A stretch of DNA of 64,000 bases from Talaromyces rugulosus. Lineage: Eukaryota > Ascomycota > Eurotiomycetes > Eurotiales > Trichocomaceae. A model generated the notes under the pieces. That model was not told the origin of the DNA, did no database searches, and saw only the letters and a list, made by a program, of their open reading frames with translations. Below, in pieces: positions 48,447 through 59,373 of the stretch; position 1 is the first letter of the stretch; each line of letters opens with the position of its first letter. Where the stretch lies: contig NC_049563.1 in NCBI RefSeq assembly GCF_013368755.1, positions 5,208,001-5,272,000 of the forward strand, given 5' to 3'. Made by a program: the position numbers and the translations under genes.

Positions 48447-49424
48447 TTTATACATTTGTTGTGTTCAAATGTTGACAATCACATAGGTATGAGATAAATT
48501 GCAATTAAAAATAGGGGAAAATTTATGTAAAAACACCGTTATAAGAGGCCTTTTCGAACTACATGTATATAGTAGTTTATATGACATGTACATATTTGAA
48601 CGGATTTACGCCATTAACAGTTATTTTTGTTGTATTATATTAGAAACGCAAAATCCCCCGCCGAATTCCCAAGTCCTACATATAGTGTTCGATTTCAAGA
48701 CTGGATAGAGGTTTTATACGCGCTATCGCTAGCTATTACAGTGTAGGAGAACACGGATACTGTCGATGATGACAGACCAGAGGTTGCATAAAGCTTCAGA
48801 AACAAATAAATTATATGATTAGAAAAAAGGACCAGCCCTTCATACCAGGAGATCTCCAAAGTTTTGGTGTCCCACGTAGTAATACCAAGCTTATTCATTT
48901 TATTACTCTGATCATCCATCACATCAATGATACGACGGGAGACCGATCAGCACACAACTAGGATAGTTGCAAGGAGCCAAGAAATTGGAGCATACGTAGC
49001 CGGATTCAATGTTTGTGTAACAGGCCCAATATCGTTAATTTATTGCTCCGACCATGCTGTAGGACTCACCGTATCTGCGGGGTCAGCCTGATGGTGGTGA
49101 CACAGCCATGACAAGGCTGATTCTACCTCTGTCCGATTTTTCTCCCGAGCGATATCTTTGATTATTTTAAATCAAAAACTTCGTATGTGCACAGAACCAC
49201 TCAGACGTATCTTTGTTTACTTCCATACCATCAATTTACTTTTCACCACGTCGCAAAAATCCACAGAGATATCTTTCTGACACGGGATGGGATAAATATC
49301 GAGCTGAGATCACCTCGCCCTATTCAGAACCGAGCGAATCGACGTACAAAGCTTTTTTTTAAACAATGGAAAACACCAACAAGCCCCCTCCTGTGTATTT
49401 TAAAAGGCCTTTGACTGAAGTTTT
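48447..49424. other. gene-free spacer with diverged repeat
   Basis: AT-rich spacer holding repeat copy A (48613-48730). 48695-48922 has an open minus-strand frame with no recognisable family. The first ATG in frame with the downstream gene is 49425; an upstream ATG at 49366 is in another frame and no acceptable intron joins it. Confidence 0.5.
48613..48730 (+). repeat. diverged direct repeat, copy A
   Basis: Similar by eye to 51540-51640: both share the words TAACAGTTAT, TTAGAAAC, a CCCCC run, AGTCCTA, TGTTC-ATTTC and TTTATACGCG-TATCGCT in the same order, with small indels. Copy B lies directly beside the 3' end of the broken kinase gene. Confidence 0.6.
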
Positions 49425-50983
49425 ATGTTCTGTGCTGACTTGTTCAATAGACAAGTCCGTCGGCCCCTATATATTCGGAGGAGCAAACCGGAAATTAAAA
49501 GTCACATACCTCCACTTTCCGGAGAATTATCTTCAGAGAAAGAAGTGGAAGAGGACGAGAACGATGACGACGACCAATTCTGTCCGCAGACGCTTCCTGA
49601 GGCGCAGACAGTTACGAAAACCGCGGAAGCCTTTGACCTTGAAGCAGGTTTCGAGAGGCACCTAGAAAGCTTCGGAGTCAAAGAACAGCAACCTCCTGAA
49701 ACCCAGCATTTTATCTCCCCTCAATACTTGTCACGTGAATTTATCCTTAAATATGCAGAGAGCCCACCAGAAGTCTCCTTTTGGTCAAGATTCGCCTTAT
49801 TCCGAAAACTCAGAATCTGCAAAGGTATCATCATGACACCAATTTTGCAGAAAATTGTGCCACTGTTGTGGCCCAAGCCTCCGAAGGGCTACAAACGAAT
49901 TACATGGCTGAGTGCACTAGGAAGACCTCTTTATATTGACGTCAAAGAAATAGTGGACGGTGCAGCACAGAGGTTACAGGAACGATTCGAATCTTATGTG
50001 GTAAACGGGCCCAGTTCAAGGTCGCCATCATCTTCTGGAACCTCGGTCTCTCTCGATCATATTACAAACCCAGCGGCTGTACATATCAGGGAAGGTGCCA
50101 GCACATCTTCCCTTGTAGATGGCACGAGAAATTCTTCTCCGAGGACAGATATTTCTGACCATGGTACAACTCTGCCTTCGAACGAACGGCGGTATCTGTT
50201 ACTGTGCTTCTCTACCCACAAGTCAGAGACTTTCAGGCAAATCGACGTCACCGATCTGCCCAACGACCAGTACTTGTTTCGTTACATACATGACGCATAT
50301 TGCGAGATCAGAAACGAAGAATGTTGGTATTCGAAGGTGGCACTTTTGAACTCATTACGTCTACCTACCTGGATGATATCGGTCTTAGGAGGCCTTCATT
50401 TCTATACCCCCAAAAATGCGAACTTTGTATCAGTAAGTTATGTTCCGAACGTCAATGATTTTCCCAAAGAGATCTTGAAAATGTTTATCGTCAATACTAC
50501 CCCCATCCACATCTGACTCCATCACAGTTTAGCCTGCTACCCCTCTGGACAACCCCAAGTCCTGTCAATATAAAAAGCCCTTCTCTTCCTCCTGAAGTAG
50601 AGATCACAGTACATCGAAACTGGCATTATCACCCATGTCCTAGAGAGGTTGAAGATTTTCAGATTAACCAGACGTTTTTACTTCACCTTTTTGAACCGGG
50701 CCACGCCTTTTTAGATGACGCATGGTTGGAGCTATTTCCGAAGAAACTTCGAAGCAAGCTGGTATACGAGTCGGGAAAGATAACCGTTGCCTGGGGTATT
50801 CAAATCGTGGAAGGTCTGAATGCGATTGCCATTGCGTGGATGCTTTGCTTGATATTCATTATAAGCGTGATTTTGGCAGTCATCTACGCTGCTTGCACAA
50901 AGGACGTTGGAGGGGCTTTTACACTAGCTGCGTGGCTTGTGGCAACATCAACTCTTTGGACAGTCTACTTTCAGTTGCGATGA
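49425..50983 (+). CDS. uncharacterised fungal family protein with C-terminal transmembrane helices
   Basis: Two exons, 49425-50432 and 50528-50983; 487 aa. The N-terminal third is acidic and disordered (EKEVEEDENDDDDQ). The conserved core begins at RRYLLLCFSTHKSETFRQID and LPNDQYLFRYIHDAYCEIR. It continues to FSLLPLWTTP after the intron, HYHPCPREVEDFQ, FPKKLRSKL and VAWGIQIVEGLNAI. Two membrane segments close it (IAWMLCLIFIISVILAVIYA; FTLAAWLVATSTLWTVYF). This order matches a widespread but uncharacterised fungal family I know only by sequence style. The start is uncertain (first in-frame ATG used). Confidence 0.75.
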
Positions 50984-51539
50984 TAGACCACAAGGGGAAT
51001 ACGATGGGCAAAGAGGTTGAGTGATCCACGGCCAGCAAATAAAAACCCCGAACCGATATGATATCAACTAAAATTTGTGCCGTGAATATTTGAAAGAAAA
51101 TCCGCAGCTGGTTCCGGTCTCTAGAGACAAAGAACGAATTCCGAAACCTTGAACATCTCCAATATCAACATATCGGCCTCAGGCCAACCTACTTTCATAT
51201 GCAAGCAAACAAATAAAACAGTTTTTATTAGCGAACCACACACAAATCCTGTTCTTGTCCTTACACACAGTCAATTCAGTCATTTCCATCAAGCAAAGCT
51301 GCCTCATGCGTTCTAGAGCCTCAATATCTAACCTGCTTCGTCCAGTTCGACATCCAAGGACGTCCGTCTAGAATAAACTTAACATCCTGCATTAGCTGCT
51401 AGGATTAAATGAAATTCATCTCAAACATACATGTAGCCTCGAATGGGTTCATTTGTATACGGTTCTCATTATTGCGTTGTGATTTGCCTAGCTTTCCCGG
51501 CTTTCAGACTAACATAAAAGTAGAAAGCTGTGCTTTACT
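50984..51539. other. gene-free spacer
   Basis: 3' flank of the membrane-tailed gene; AT-rich, no gene seen. Repeat copy B follows directly. Confidence 0.5.
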
Positions 51540-51640
51540 TTAACAGTTATCTTCCTCGTATTATTTTAGAAACCCCCCCGGGCGACATTGCGAGTCCTAG
51601 TGTTCAATTTCATGGATAGGGGTTTATACGCGTTATCGCT
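51540..51640 (+). repeat. diverged direct repeat, copy B
   Basis: Partner of 48613-48730, same orientation, about 2.9 kb away. It ends about 33 bp before the stop of the kinase pseudogene (which reads the other way), so it is part of that gene's 3' flank. Confidence 0.6.
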
Positions 51641-51673
51641 GTGGGTATAGTATAAGGAACCTGTTATAGACTT

Positions 51674-53144
51674 CTATTTCATCGCCATACGTCCATTAAA
51701 GCTAGGCAACACCCACTTAACCATCCACTGAGACTCTAGGACTTCTTCTGCAGTTGGTCGGTCTTCCGGTCGGAATACCAGCATCCTACGAATCAGATCA
51801 AGTATGGCCATTGTTTCCTCCCTGTCAAACTCGTTTACTCGACTACTCTTATGTCGATATTTCTGCACCCCTTCTTCGAATGCTTCATCAATCCGAGGCC
51901 AAACATACCAGCCTTCCTTTGGGTCTCCATATTTATTAAAATATTGACCCCGTTGTTCCCATGACTCCCACCAGCTTGATGGCATAGGCCCGAGAACATC
52001 AATTTGTTGGGATAGCACCTCATCTGCAGAAGCATACTCGCTGCTGAAAATCGCCTTCATGCCAAGAATCTCCCATATCGCGACAGCTAGACTCCAAATA
52101 TCTGCTGAATACGAGAGCGGGGCCTGCGCTTCGAATCGTGCTTCTGGAGGTCGCATAGCTAATGGGGTGTGGCAGTCTTTCCCCCGACGAAAATCCTTTT
52201 CGGGGGTAAATGCCTCGCCAAAGTCACTGAGAAGTACGTGTGTATCGGATAAGGTAAATTCTTCTGCATTCTTTCCAAGATAGAGTGGTAACACAGCTTT
52301 TTCTGGAACGTTGGGTGGAAGCGGCTTTTGGTTGCATTTTGTAATAGTCACTTCAGTCTCTGGCTCACTATATTTTTCATAAAGTTGTTCCACTGAAAGT
52401 TGATCAAAGTTTGAAGGGGGCTTAATTAAAATGTTACAGAGATGTACATCTAAAGAATGGTTATTAGGTTAGGACCTATGAAGTGTAGAATTGTAATAAT
52501 AAACCTCCATGGACATAGCCTCGAGAATGCGTATAAGCAATAGTTAATGTGAGGCGGCCAGATAAAGCCCGCGCAGTTTTAAGGGGAAAAAGGCAGCTGT
52601 AAGATACTTCTCTGAGGTTGTATAGCGCAGGAGCCATTGTGTAGCAGAGATGTGTCTTATTGGGACTATGTGTCTTGAATTCGTCCAGGGGGAGCGGAAT
52701 TGATTTTTGTCCTGGATGTGTAGAAGACGATGAAAGAGTTTTGAGAATGCGATATTTAAAAGAAGGGGCATCTGCTATGCACACTTTTATGGCAATATAA
52801 CGATCCAATTGAGTGTCCCGAGCCAGCTAAATGGTTGAATAACCTCCAAAACCTAACTTGTCCACAATACGGTAACGCCCTCCACGTAGTTCATCGCCAA
52901 TCATCATAGGATGATAACTACCAGGCCTGTATTTTTCGAGTGATTCTGCACCATCAATCCAGTTGTACTCTTGTTTATCGCAAGACGTTGCTGTTGATAG
53001 ACAGGAAGAAGTAGAGATGAGTTTCAGAGGGCGACATTTGGACCTTGGGCGTTGCAATAGACTTGCAACAGAGAGAAGCCCTGGCGGTAAAGAAAATGAG
53101 ATAGTAGGATAAGCAGACACTCTTTTTCTAATATAAAATGCCAT
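51674..53144 (-). pseudogene. SRPK-like protein kinase broken by an in-frame TAG
   Basis: Reading 53144-52505 and 52449-51674 (intron 52450-52504) gives 471 codons with one internal stop. An N-terminal presequence-like part (MAFYIRKRVSAYPTISFSL) could also start at 53294. The kinase domain has the Gly loop LGFGGYSTI, the Lys strand YIAIKVCIADA, the catalytic loop YVHGDVHLCNIL and LLSDFGEAF, plus a proline-rich SRPK-type insert (CNQKPLPPNVPEK). TAG at 52829-52827 stands where relatives have Trp (STIWLARD-like). The frame before and after is continuous, with no other lesion. The usual HRD Arg is Gly (HGD), as in related fungal kinases. A recent knock-out or a base error is the simplest reading. 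Confidence 0.8.
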
Positions 53145-53405
53145 AATTCGTGTAAATCCAGGGGACGTGTAAATAACCAGAGGACGACCCGGGGTAAGTC
53201 TGGCCAATGATCCACTCACTGTGGAGAAAAACGCCGGGCGGATAATTCCTTTTCCCGTCTGTTGAAAATAGGATTCTAGAAAGGGACGATCCATGTCAAC
53301 TATGGGTATGAGAGCTATTGACTCTTATATCACCCTAAACAGGGTGGATCATACATCTCGATCATTCCTTCTAAAGCTATATCCACACGAGGCATCACTA
53401 TCAAC
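53145..53405. other. short spacer
   Basis: 5' side of the kinase pseudogene and 3' side of the Zn2Cys6 gene. The kinase frame is open up to an ATG at 53294, so part of this may be coding. Confidence 0.4.
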
Positions 53406-55550
53406 TCAAAATGGTCGGGAATCCACAGCCGAGAAAAGGTTATCCCAAGTAATTAAGCTGAGGTCTGTTTCAAATTGAGTCGAGTTTTGTGAAAACTCAT
53501 CGAAATTCGTACCCGGGCTCAATCCGTGTAATCCAAGCAGGGTCGACTGCATATACACATGATAAAGGGGATCGAAGTCACCAATTTCAGTCTCTGAAAC
53601 AGTTTCAGGCACTTCCTTTGAATCCGGCGAAACGTTTGCCGATAGAGAAACGTTGTACTTTTTCAAAACCTCATAAAGCGAGTCTAATGATCGCCCAAGA
53701 ATGGGAGAAATATTTCTAGCCCCTTCAAGCGTTTCCAAAGTTGTCTTTACTTCTTCCTTCCTCCCTTCCTCGCCAGGTACATCTTTATTAATGCACAAGT
53801 CCATGACCATGATCACGAGTCCTAGGTGTATAAAGTGTACTGCCATGCCAATTTGTGCCTTTGTCTTGGACCTCAAGCCCTCTCTTTGTAGAGGATCCTC
53901 ATGGATCTGAATGATTGCCCGTGCCGATTCTAGGCATGCTTTTCTTGAGTAGGCATAACGGTTGTTGAAGGATTGCCTAAGCAGAAACTTTTGATGTAGC
54001 CGGCATCGCCTGCTATGAGCCATCGTTGTAATACAGTATCGCATTATATCAATGTTGGTGTAGACAATCTCGAGAAGCTTTCTTTTTTGACGACTCTCAG
54101 AATCAACCCGAAAGAAAAACGGTAAACCAGAAAAGAAATCCTGAAATTTCTTGTCTAAAAGGATAATCTGCTCATACGGAATTTGGACCAGTTTCGATGT
54201 CTCCAATGGAAGTACATCGGTGACTTCGCGGCAGATATGTGCAAGTCGAACTCTCTCAAGAAAGAAGGTCATACCAGTAGGTTGAGGCTCCCCTACTGGG
54301 TCATTATTGATACCTAGATGTATTTCATCGTCGCTGCAGTCTTTTGGAAGTCGAACATTCGCATGTTGTGGGTGAATGAAATATGTACCTTCTTGCGGCC
54401 CTGAAACGACTGACTGTAACCTGCTCATATGTTATTAGTAAATGATTTCCGGGGAAAAAAGAAACCGCAATTACCAGTCTGTCGCTGCTATATGCCAGAA
54501 AACTCGTCTTTTCACTTCGCGTTCGACTAGCTTCTGGGCTGCGGTCTCACCGTCCTCGGCCAATTGATCATTGACATCTAATCTGTGTAAACAGAGGTCC
54601 CTAGCAACCGAGGAGGCCTGCGCCAGCAGCAGTCGATATCTTGCCGAGAAGCCATCAAGATGGTAGGTGACATAACACATGAGAATCAGCGCTTGTACGT
54701 CTTCTATAATTCCCGAGGCATTCCGATGCGAATAGTCCAACACATCCAGGGCGCCCTTGCACAAGAAGCTGGAAAGTTGGCTAGCATCACGCTCGCTTGT
54801 CACTATTCCATGGTTGCCCAAAGGTTGATAAAAGAATGCACCAAGAGAAAAGATCGCAAGTAGTAGTGCAGCTTGGCCGGGTGGAATAGATTCGCTTTGA
54901 CAGATTCGCAAATAAGCGGCTTTCATCATGGATCGCACCGTTGGAATGTGCATTATTCGACACACATCGTCTATGGTAGTCTCGTAGCTCTCAAACAAGG
55001 CAACGGCTACTTGGTAAGTGGGAAATGCTATGGTACGTTCTGTGGTGTTATTGAGGCGATCTTGTTGGTTTAGGATATCGTGTGCATCTAGAATTGTAAA
55101 CGATAGATGGTTCGATAAAGGCCGTAACTATCCATTTGTTAGAGGCTTGCATAAAACCCTGTTATAGCAGAATCTTACAGGGGAATCCCGTATCGAGCCG
55201 ACGTTTTCTAGATCTTCAAAAACCTTTTCTGGCTGTTCACATATGTTCGGCGTAACCGTTTCAGTGGTTCCAGACCAGGCTGGCGGAAGTCCAACGAGAT
55301 GAGCATTTTGGGAAGTATGTGATGATAAAACAAGAGACTCGAGCCGCTCAATGCGCTTTAAAATTTTAGCATTGTTTTGAATCGTTGAAGGCGACTCTAT
55401 TCCTCCTCGTCTTCGTGGGGAATGAGGAAATTGGCAGGTGATCCCACGCGAAGTGCAATTTGAGCACGGTTGAATGCGGTTGCATCTCAACTTTTTCGAC
55501 CTGCAAGACAGACATGAAACGGGGTCTGGGCCGATCCTGCTTCTCGACAT
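53406..55550 (-). CDS. Zn2Cys6 transcription factor, divergent from NmrA-like gene
   Basis: Three exons on the minus strand: 55550-55179, 55127-54475 and 54420-53406; 679 aa. The cluster is complete, with Cys13, 16, 23, 29, 32 and 39 (CLSCRSKKLRC, CSNCTSRGITC), flanked by Arg/Lys. A likely coiled coil follows (NNAKILKRIERLESLVL). The fungal TF homology region includes LLLAQASSVARDLCLHRLD and REVKRRVFWHIAATDW, with the intron inside the last Trp codon. The C-terminus is acidic. Its 360-bp promoter is shared with the NmrA-like gene and carries a phased CGGAY array, so autoregulation is plausible. Confidence 0.9.
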
Positions 55551-55625
55551 GACTAGGAATTGGAGCGTAACCAGGTCTCCTGGAAGACGAAGCAGATGAT
55601 ATTGATCAGTGGAAGAAGACGGAAA

Positions 55626-55673
55626 TCCGGGGCAGGCATCCGAAGAAGTCCGGGGGCATCCGTGGACGTCCGC
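55626..55673 (-). promoter_or_regulatory. helically phased CGGAY half-site array
   Basis: TCCG words on the plus strand start at 55626, 55639, 55649, 55659 and 55669. Read on the minus strand they are CGGAC, CGGAT, CGGAC, CGGAT and CGGAT. The last four plus-strand starts are exactly 10 bp apart, one helical turn, all on one strand. CGG triplets are the half-site of Zn2Cys6 regulators. Regulation is inferred. Confidence 0.55.
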
Positions 55674-55813
55674 GGAGTGGGTTTAATTAGCCCAAACCTT
55701 CCACCCTACAGCCCAGTTACAATAAAAATTCCTTAGAAATCAATCTTTCAGTTCGGTGCTGTAGACGCCCCGTGTCCGAACCTAGAAAATATATAAAATG
55801 CGGAACTGATACA

Positions 55814-55841
55814 TCACGGGGAACATGAAAACAACCCGTGA
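55814..55841. promoter_or_regulatory. inverted repeat TCACGGG / CCCGTGA
   Basis: Perfect 7-bp arms at 55814-55820 and 55835-55841 around 14 nt, about 70 bp before the NmrA ATG. Could be an operator-like site or a weak hairpin. Confidence 0.4.
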
Positions 55842-55868
55842 CAACGGCCCAAAGCCACTGTGAACTGA

Positions 55869-55876
55869 TATAAATA
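55869..55876 (+). promoter_or_regulatory. TATA box of the NmrA-like gene
   Basis: TATAAATA starts 42 bp before the ATG at 55911; a second TATATAAAA-like word lies near 55789. Confidence 0.4.
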
Positions 55877-55910
55877 CACGGAACGAAAATTTCATTAAAC
55901 TAATAAAGCC

Positions 55911-57021
55911 ATGGCCTTTAAGCTTCTCGTCGTCATTGGCGCAACAGGCAACCAAGGAGGCTCAGTAGTCGAGACATTCCTCAAAGAGCCCGGATGGACG
56001 ATCCGAGGACTTACTCGCAATGTCAACAGCGATGCAGCCCAGACACTCAAGGAGCGTGGTGTGGAAATGGTAACCGCTAATCTCGACGACATTTCTTCTT
56101 TACGTGCAGCTTTTCAAGGTGCACACACCATATTCAGTGTGCTAGATTTCTGGACTGGATATCGCAACCCGGCCAATCGCTCGATGCTTGCACCGGGACA
56201 GACGATGATGGAATGGGCCCATGACTACGAGATGCAGCAGGGCAAAAATGTGTTTGCCGCGGCAGCTCAGGTAGATGGGCTGGAAAGGCTTATTTTTTCA
56301 GCTCTTCCGTACGCTACCAAATGGTCCGGAGGAAAGTATACGCATGTCTATCACTTTGATAGCGAAGCGAGGGCAGTCGAGTATGCTCGTGCCCAGTATC
56401 CAGATCTGGTGAAGAAAACCAGTCTCATCCAGATAGGCATGTATTTGTCAAACATGTTGTTAATGCCTCATTACCAGCCGAAGAAGGTGCGTTCAATGTT
56501 TTCCTAGTGTATTCTTCAAGGTTACCAATTATTGACTGTTATCAACGGCTAAAAAGAATGAAGACGGGGTTTATATATTCAGTACAAAAATAGCTAGGGA
56601 TCGCAAACTCCCCTTGATAGCACCAAGAGAAGACACTGGGCCCCTTACAAAGGCACTCGTCAGTGTTGACCCTGGTCAGCATCTTCTCGCGTATCGCGAA
56701 TGGTTAACGCTTACCGAATTTTCCGAGGTCTGGGGGAGAGTCTTGGGTGTCAAGTCGAAATACTTGTCCTTTGCAGCCGATAAAAAGTGGGAAGGGTTGC
56801 CCGACGATCTGCAATTGGACATTGAGGAAGGTGCAGCTTATCTGAACGAATTCGGGTTTGACGGGGGTGATCCAACAATTGTTCATCCGAAGAATGTGAG
56901 CCATGAGACCCTTGCGATGAAATTGCTGGTGGGTGCTGACAACATACAGCTTGAGGTGCCAATACACTTGGATAGTGTTGAGGACTGGATCAGAAAGCAG
57001 GATTGGTCTAAGGTCCTATAG
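55911..57021 (+). CDS. NmrA-like NAD(P)-binding protein
   Basis: Two exons, 55911-56486 and 56557-57021; 346 aa. The N-terminal Rossmann strand and glycine motif VVIGATGNQGGSVVETFL (GxxGxxG) match NmrA/HSCARG-type atypical short-chain dehydrogenases. These act as redox sensors binding transcription factors or as isoflavone-reductase-like enzymes. The Tyr/Lys pair of classical SDRs is not in the usual place. After the intron, the C-terminal part (YREWLTLTEFSEVWGRVLG, GADNIQLEVPIHLD) follows family style. Divergent from a Zn2Cys6 factor, so it may modulate that factor or act in the same pathway. No signal peptide. Confidence 0.88.
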
Positions 57022-57522
57022 GGAGGACTCTTTCGCGGCGTTGATATCAACCCTAGGCCAGTGAACTCGTTGACGTTTGCACTAAAAGCTACGAGTGATA
57101 CTTTGTGACACCTAGGTATCTTCGAATACCTTGCTATAACAGATGGCGTGTGATTAGAGACGACCCTTTCTTGATATAAACGGTTTCCTGAGATATCTAT
57201 CCGGTTCCTCGTGAATTGGTTAGATACTGATCATGACGTTAAATGAAAACCAAGATTAATACATAAATTAATAATTACAACAAAAGAAAATATTATATAC
57301 TCCCATTTTGCCAAACACCAATGATATCATGTACCAAGACCCACCTTTATACACAGTGGGGATCAGCTGACCAGTCATCTGCCTGGGATCCTTCGCGTCG
57401 ATAACACCAACGACGAAGCCAGTTACCACTTGACGCGTTTAACGACTAATTCAGGACAGTATCTTATGGAGTTTTGATTCGTGTCTCCTCCGGGTCAATC
57501 GGTCTTCTTTAATGTTTGCTCG
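57022..57522. other. spacer, promoter of AIM9-like copy 2
   Basis: AT-rich 3' flank of the NmrA-like gene and 5' flank of the next gene. No gene seen. Confidence 0.5.
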
Positions 57523-59373
57523 ATGTTATCATTGTACGGCGCTTCCACCTTCAGAACGGCTGCAGTGCGTACTCTGTTTCACCGCAAGCCACCGAAGCAT
57601 GTGAGAAACATGGCGATTACATGTCGGGGTGCGTGGTCCAAAATATCTCAAATATCTCTACATTGCTTCATCTAGCTTACATTGCCTTACAGGCGACCCT
57701 ATCAGCGAAGAAGAGTTGTACAGGTACACCAATGGCCATTTTCTAATAAACGAAGAACATCAATATCGGCAGCGCTACTTGAAGTTTGACATCTCACGGC
57801 TCTGCGACGTAGCGGCTGTTGTCGGGGCTACGAAATCGCCCATTGTTGCTATTGAAAAGATGGAAGGCGGGTTTTGCAAAGCGCTTCTGATGAGGAGAGC
57901 GGACGGATCGGAAATAGTTGCAAAGTTACCGTCAAAACTGGCTGGACCGCCCAAGTTCTCAACGGCGTCGGAGGTGGCAATACTAAAATATGGTAATTCA
58001 AATATCAGAAGCTGTGAATGTTGCTAATATAATATAGTACAACAACATACGTCCATACCCGTTCCCAGGGTGCTCGCGTGGGAATGTGACTCATCCAACA
58101 GTGTTGGTAGCGAATATATAATCATGGAGAAGGCACCAGGAGTTCAGCTGTACAAAAAATGGGGCGATATGGATGGAAATTCGAACCTTGCTCTTACCAA
58201 CCATCTTGTAAAGCTTGAGAGTCAGCTAGCCTCCATTCATTTTCCAGTGTCTGGGAGCCTCTATTTGAGAGAATCGTGCTTGAGCGGGAGCGAGTGCCAT
58301 CCACTTCCCATAGATATCGATCCAAGTCAATCCTACTGCATCGGGCCCTCCGCGGACCGTTCGTGGTGTATTGAATCTCAGTCAGGAATTCTGACGCCGG
58401 GTTTCAGCAGAGGGCCTTGTAAGTAGCGATGCCTCTCCCCGCTTTCCATTTCTAACAACTGTCTTTCATAATTATAGGGCCTTCTCTATCCGACTATGGT
58501 CATGACCTCACGGAACGAGAGATATACCGAATCTCTAACGACCAAAAGACGGATAATCGCCCTTATCGCCGCCGCAAGGCCGACGAGGAGATAGCTGATC
58601 TTAAAGGTGCTATGAGGGTTATAAATCTATTAGAATCACACCACAGGGACCTTGCGTCGACTTTGAATCCAATCATATGGCACACGGATTTACATTTAGG
58701 AAATATCTACGTTTCAGAGGAGGACCCGACACAGATTGTTTCAATCATCGACTGGCAGTCAATATCTGTCGTGCCTTTGTTCCTACAAGCAACCTGGCCG
58801 GAATTTCTGAAGCCCAATGATGACTATATCTGTGGCGTCGTTCAGCCACAACTACCTGACAACTTTGACGAACTGGATATGGCTGAAAAAGAATTTGCGA
58901 TTTCTACGAGAGATGATGCGTTGATTACCAAATCTTACGAATTACGCTCCTCTCAGTATAACAACCGTGACGTCTATCGCTCTATTAAACTACCTCCTAT
59001 CTTCCGCGAGATATTTATACGTTGTGGAGAAGCCTCAAAGGAAGGTACAATAGGTCTTCGAGCTTGCTTAGCGGAACTCTATCAGTCATGGAGTATGTTA
59101 GACCTTACTGGAAGCTGTCCTGTTTCATTTGCGGACGAGCAACTTCTGGAAATCAAGCAAGAATTTCAGGAATATCGGCATTGGCATGACGTTCAGGAAT
59201 TTGCAAGGAGCTACTTAGATACAGATGCAGATGGCTGGATATCTCCGGAGCTCGATATTACCGAAATTCAGCAACGTAACAAGTCGGCTCTCGACAAATA
59301 CATAAAGGAAATGTCCAAACACATGTCCCCACGGGACGCCCGGAGGATGTGGCCGTACTTGGAAAACATCTAG
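57523..59373 (+). CDS. AIM9-like mitochondrial phosphotransferase-fold protein (APH family), copy 2
   Basis: Four exons: 57523-57628, 57693-57992, 58038-58418 and 58478-59373; 560 aa. The first exon encodes a basic presequence (MLSLYGASTFRTAAVRTLFHR), fitting mitochondrial import. Blocks match copy 1 in order: LYRYTNGHFLINEE, IVAIEKMEGGFCKAL, SIPVPRVLAWECDSS, the catalytic loop WHTDLHLGN, the metal site SIIDWQS and LDTDADGWISPEL. All three introns fall at the same codon and phase as in 34561-36358, and the last exon is 896 nt in both. The metal loop is IDWQ here and IDFQ in copy 1. Substrate unknown. Confidence 0.87.

Larger units (their letters stand above)
55551..55910. promoter_or_regulatory. 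divergent promoter, Zn2Cys6 / NmrA pair
   Basis: 360 bp containing the CGGAY array (55626-55673), a GTTCGG / CCGAAC inverted repeat (55751-55756 and 55776-55781), a 7-bp inverted repeat (55814-55841) and TATA-like words at about 55789 and 55869. Confidence 0.6.

Noticed and set aside
48695..48922. Minus-strand frame beside repeat copy A as a kinase remnant
   Set aside because: Its residues do not match the kinase C-terminus at 51674; only the 3' flanking repeat is shared.
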